NCBI GenBank assembly: GCA_004009845.1
Contig: RMBW01000315.1
Coordinates: 1-13,257, forward strand
Direction: 5' to 3'
Length of the DNA: 13,257 nucleotides
Source of the DNA: Davidsoniella eucalypti
Taxonomy: Eukaryota > Ascomycota > Sordariomycetes > Microascales > Ceratocystidaceae
Below the pieces are notes generated by a model, which had not been told where the DNA came from, ran no database searches, and saw nothing but the letters and a program-made list of their open reading frames with translations. A program made the translations under genes and the position numbers. This document shows positions 10,986-13,257 of the stretch, one piece after another. Position 1 is the first letter of the stretch. Each line of letters opens with the position of its first letter.

Positions 10986-12037
10986 TCAGCGACGAATTTT
11001 TATTTTAGGCGACCTCGACCTTTTTGAGTTTGCGTATGTGTATTTGTAGTATTCGAAGTCCTGCTGTTTCTGCGGGCATCTGTTACCAGGCTCTGGAAGT
11101 GGCGGAGTGATATTTATGTCAAACGAAGATTTCGCACCCAATTTAGTCTCGGGAAGTCGATCTTTTGGGGGAGTCATTTCTTGGCAAATAGGAGCCGCCT
11201 CAGGGCTGGGAACGTAGGCTGTCGGCATAGGAATATTGGACGAGTGGCCCATTGATGATTGATAGTATATTGGCATAGAAGCATAATCAAAGGGCGTAGT
11301 GCAAAACTCGGGCCCATTGCCGTAGTCGATACTTGCCCGAATCAGAGGAGTATCCATATACTGCATGCCATAGTTGTTGTACTCAGTATTGTTGAAGACA
11401 GTTGAAAATAATGGTGTTGATGGGCAGGGGATCGATCCGCGTGGTTCGAGCATATTGACGGGATCATGTACAGCGAAGGCCATAGTGGGTTGAATCGAAT
11501 CGACAGAATGGCACTGCTGATTCAAGATTGGACCGGTAGAATTATGTGTAGCCGAATCGTAGTATCTTTCAAATGCAACATCAGGACATCTGCTAGAAGG
11601 AGATAGTTTGGGGTGGATTTACACCGAGGGTAAAACTCGGTTGCCGTAGGGTTCAGATTGAACGATAAACTACCTTCAGATGTGGATTGGTGTTTGGATG
11701 CAAATTCCTCGTTGTTACTAGCATGCTGCGAAATGGAGCCCGAGAATGAGTTATGACGCACTGTGCTCAGAATGCTCTGGTCTAGAGAGTCAATATCAGG
11801 GCTGTCACTAAGTTTCGCTTTTCCGGTTGTGGCATTTGAAGTTTCTAGAGTCGGGAAGCTCACTATAGCGAACTTGCGGACTCTGTTTTTACCCTTAATC
11901 TGGCCTCTACCCCGTAGTAGATTCTCGACTTCTTTGCGCGAAGGCGCCTTTGAAGTTAAGTACTCTACTTCGGAATGTGTTGGGATATACAAGAGAAATC
12001 GCGACTTGGGCCTGGGCGAGGGGAGAGTAGATGCCAT
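10986..12037 (-). CDS. Unrecognised low-complexity, probably nuclear protein; reading frame broken once
   Basis: I do not recognise this gene. The start at 12037 has a strong context (GAAACCATGG) and an in-frame TAG lies nine bases upstream. The first frame encodes about 140 credible residues: SRFLLYIPTHSEVEYL (12-27), a basic stretch GRGQIKGKNRVRK (43-55) that could be a nuclear localisation signal, then Ser/Asn-rich sequence. The frame then changes near 11610 and a second frame carries on to the TGA at 10986 with some 207 residues. This part is rich in Ser, Pro, Tyr, Met and Asn, has several TPP/TPL motifs, and ends in a basic tail (SKRSRSPKIKIRR). Before the first frame stops (11524-11522) it gives unconvincing sequence, while the second frame there already reads sensibly (RCPDVAFERYYDSATH), so the two belong to one gene. 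Total length is about 350 residues with one base restored or 338 with a 35-base intron. A regulatory or scaffold protein is possible; no domain supports a firm function. Confidence 0.62.
11606..11613 (-). other. Frame junction in the unrecognised gene: C4 run within a C CCA AAC heptamer
   Basis: On the coding strand the upstream frame reads TCC ACC CCA AAC TAT, and the downstream frame needs CCC AAA CTA. The step is therefore -1 at C CCA AAC (11612-11606), which fits the X XXY YYZ rule for -1 ribosomal slippage. The same bases include a run of four C (11613-11610), where loss of one base gives the same change. The downstream frame is open from just after a TAA at 11621-11619, and the upstream frame stops at 11524-11522, leaving an overlap of about 97 bases. 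Slippage, a one-base deletion or error, and a tiny intron all remain possible. Confidence 0.5.
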
Positions 12038-12043
12038 GGTTTC

Positions 12044-12112
12044 CTAAGGTAGGGTAATGAAGTCAGCATATCGATATCAAAGCAGCATCGAGCTATGAGA
12101 CACTCTACTAAC
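12044..12112 (-). other. Possible intron in the 5' UTR of the unrecognised gene
   Basis: Just upstream of the start codon the minus strand shows a good 3' splice arrangement: CTGAC as branch point, then TTCATTACCCTACCTTAG, ending seven bases before the ATG. The best matching donor is GTTAGT at 12112, giving a 69-base intron, a common fungal size. Splicing would remove the TAG upstream of the ATG, but the exon before it does not extend the coding frame beyond four codons, so this would be a leader intron. A second branch-plus-acceptor pattern (CTGACTGTTTAACAG) lies upstream around 12210-12196. Confidence 0.3.
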
Positions 12113-13257
12113 CGCTGGTGGCTGCTAGTAGCCAAGTCTAGCGGGCTGGGCTTCAAAGGCACATAGCCTGTAGATGTTGAGAAACAAAGCACGCTGTTAA
12201 ACAGTCAGCTTTAGACTTTCACTGTGGTACAAGGGATACATAGGAAAGCCTACTGGACTACGGACCGGATCAAGCAGCCAAGACAGGCACGATAGCGACT
12301 GGATGACGGATGTGGGCGATCAAAACATGCGGCACTGCGCTCTTGGGTATGGGAAACAAATGTATCAATGCTTGAAGCTAAGATACCGGATAATAGCATA
12401 TGAAGTCGGAGAGGGATAGAAACATAAAACAAACCCCTGGAAGCACTCCCCGGGAGTTTTCGAGAGTTCGGAGTATTCAAACAAATAGATAGTGGTGGAT
12501 AAAGAGACATATGTAACTGGGTGGCTGGCTACCCTTTCCTTTGCTCTCGAAGCCGTGTTTCCTGTCACCATATCGGGAGGAATTGTTGATATAAACATGT
12601 AACTGTTACCCTATGAGTGTGAGACAGGCAACTTCCTTTTGAAGCGTGTATCACGACGTAACTGGATACCAGCCGCCCAGATCTGCTTTCATTGGCCATC
12701 ATGATATGATTTTGGAAGCAGCTATTCTACTGGATGAGAGATGCCCCGAGATCACACACACACCAAAGCTTTCCAACCGCAGCATACTTACATATAAACA
12801 ACCTAGTTCGCAACTTTAAAGTGATATATGAGCTAAAAAGCATAATCGAGACTAGCTTTCAACCGTCCTGTCAGAACTAAAGAAATGAGTGGCTGTGATG
12901 TATTTGACCAGAAGGTGGCGTTTTCTATTTCACGAGTAGAATTGTTTGAGAACTTGGACAAACCCCCCCGGATTGGAATAAGTTCTATTTCGCTATCTGG
13001 GGTAGAATCTGGTGTGATGATATATCAAGTCTTGGCATCGGTATCTTGAGCTCCCAATCAACCACGCTAACTCGGGATTTTGGCATCGTTGGAGACTTGA
13101 GGTTGGCGAAAAGTGGGAAATTTGCCTCATAGATACGATCCCTGTCTTATAGCGACATCACTGCAGATGCAGCATACAACACTCCCTGTCCCGACTAATA
13201 CATATCGAGGTCTCCCGTAGACGAGGTGCATACAGGATGCATATTGCTGGTTACATG
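12113..13257 (-). promoter_or_regulatory. Upstream region of the unrecognised gene; no gene certain
   Basis: Read toward the gene at 12037, this stretch is pyrimidine-rich between about 12250 and 12450, fitting a promoter or leader. Candidate sites are an inverse CCAAT (ATTGG on plus, 12691-12695) and the dyad ACTCCC-C-GGGAGT (12445-12457). Minus-strand open frames at 12250-12598 overlap one another in different frames, lack domains and look fortuitous. A CA dinucleotide run sits near 12753-12764. Beyond 12880 the plus strand is unusually poor in stops in all three frames, so the edge of another gene cannot be excluded. Confidence 0.3.
12445..12457. promoter_or_regulatory. Perfect 6+1+6 dyad ACTCCC-C-GGGAGT
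   Basis: Two six-base arms are exact inverted repeats around one central base. Short GC-rich dyads of this kind resemble binding sites of dimeric fungal zinc-cluster regulators. It lies about 410 bases upstream of the start of the gene at 12037, a plausible promoter distance. Binding is inferred only. Confidence 0.3.

Noticed and set aside
11763..12047. 94-codon plus-strand frame opposite the unrecognised gene
   Set aside because: It lies opposite the first coding frame, which has a good start context and protein-like sequence; no independent support.

Overview
The window reads as nuclear DNA of a filamentous ascomycete. The clearest gene is the fungal Mediator subunit MED1. It has one short GT-AG intron, a good start context and pyrimidine-rich sequence upstream. 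The protein style suggests Leotiomycetes, but that is an impression only; no marker here fixes the species. Only two protein genes can be defended in 13.3 kb, both on the minus strand, so gene density is low.

Layout: 1-5338 is a long, mostly AT-rich stretch. It has small overlapping open frames in several frames, a few short dyads and hairpins, and no convincing gene. 5339-6160 is strongly pyrimidine-rich on the plus strand, like a fungal promoter or 5' leader, yet it runs into the 3' end of MED1 rather than into a plus-strand gene. 6509-8721 (minus) is MED1: two exons, a 62-base intron, 716 residues after splicing. 8722-9060 is its probable promoter, with an inverse CCAAT, a CRE-like site and a CACGTG box. 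9061-10985 is AT-rich spacer with weak repeats. 10986-12037 (minus) is an unrecognised gene for a low-complexity, Ser/Pro/Tyr-rich, probably nuclear protein of about 340-350 residues. Its reading frame breaks once. 12038-13257 is its upstream region, with a possible 5' UTR intron and several possible regulatory dyads.

MED1 acts in the middle module of Mediator, linking transcription factors to RNA polymerase II. The second gene may also be nuclear, judging from its basic segments, but nothing shows that the two work together beyond lying in tandem on one strand.

The most notable feature is the frame break in the second gene. It falls exactly on C CCA AAC, which fits the X XXY YYZ pattern of -1 ribosomal slippage sites. 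The same place can also be explained by a one-base loss in a C4 run, or by a very short (32-35 base) intron. The sequence alone cannot decide. I found no tRNA, rRNA, CRISPR array or intact transposon.
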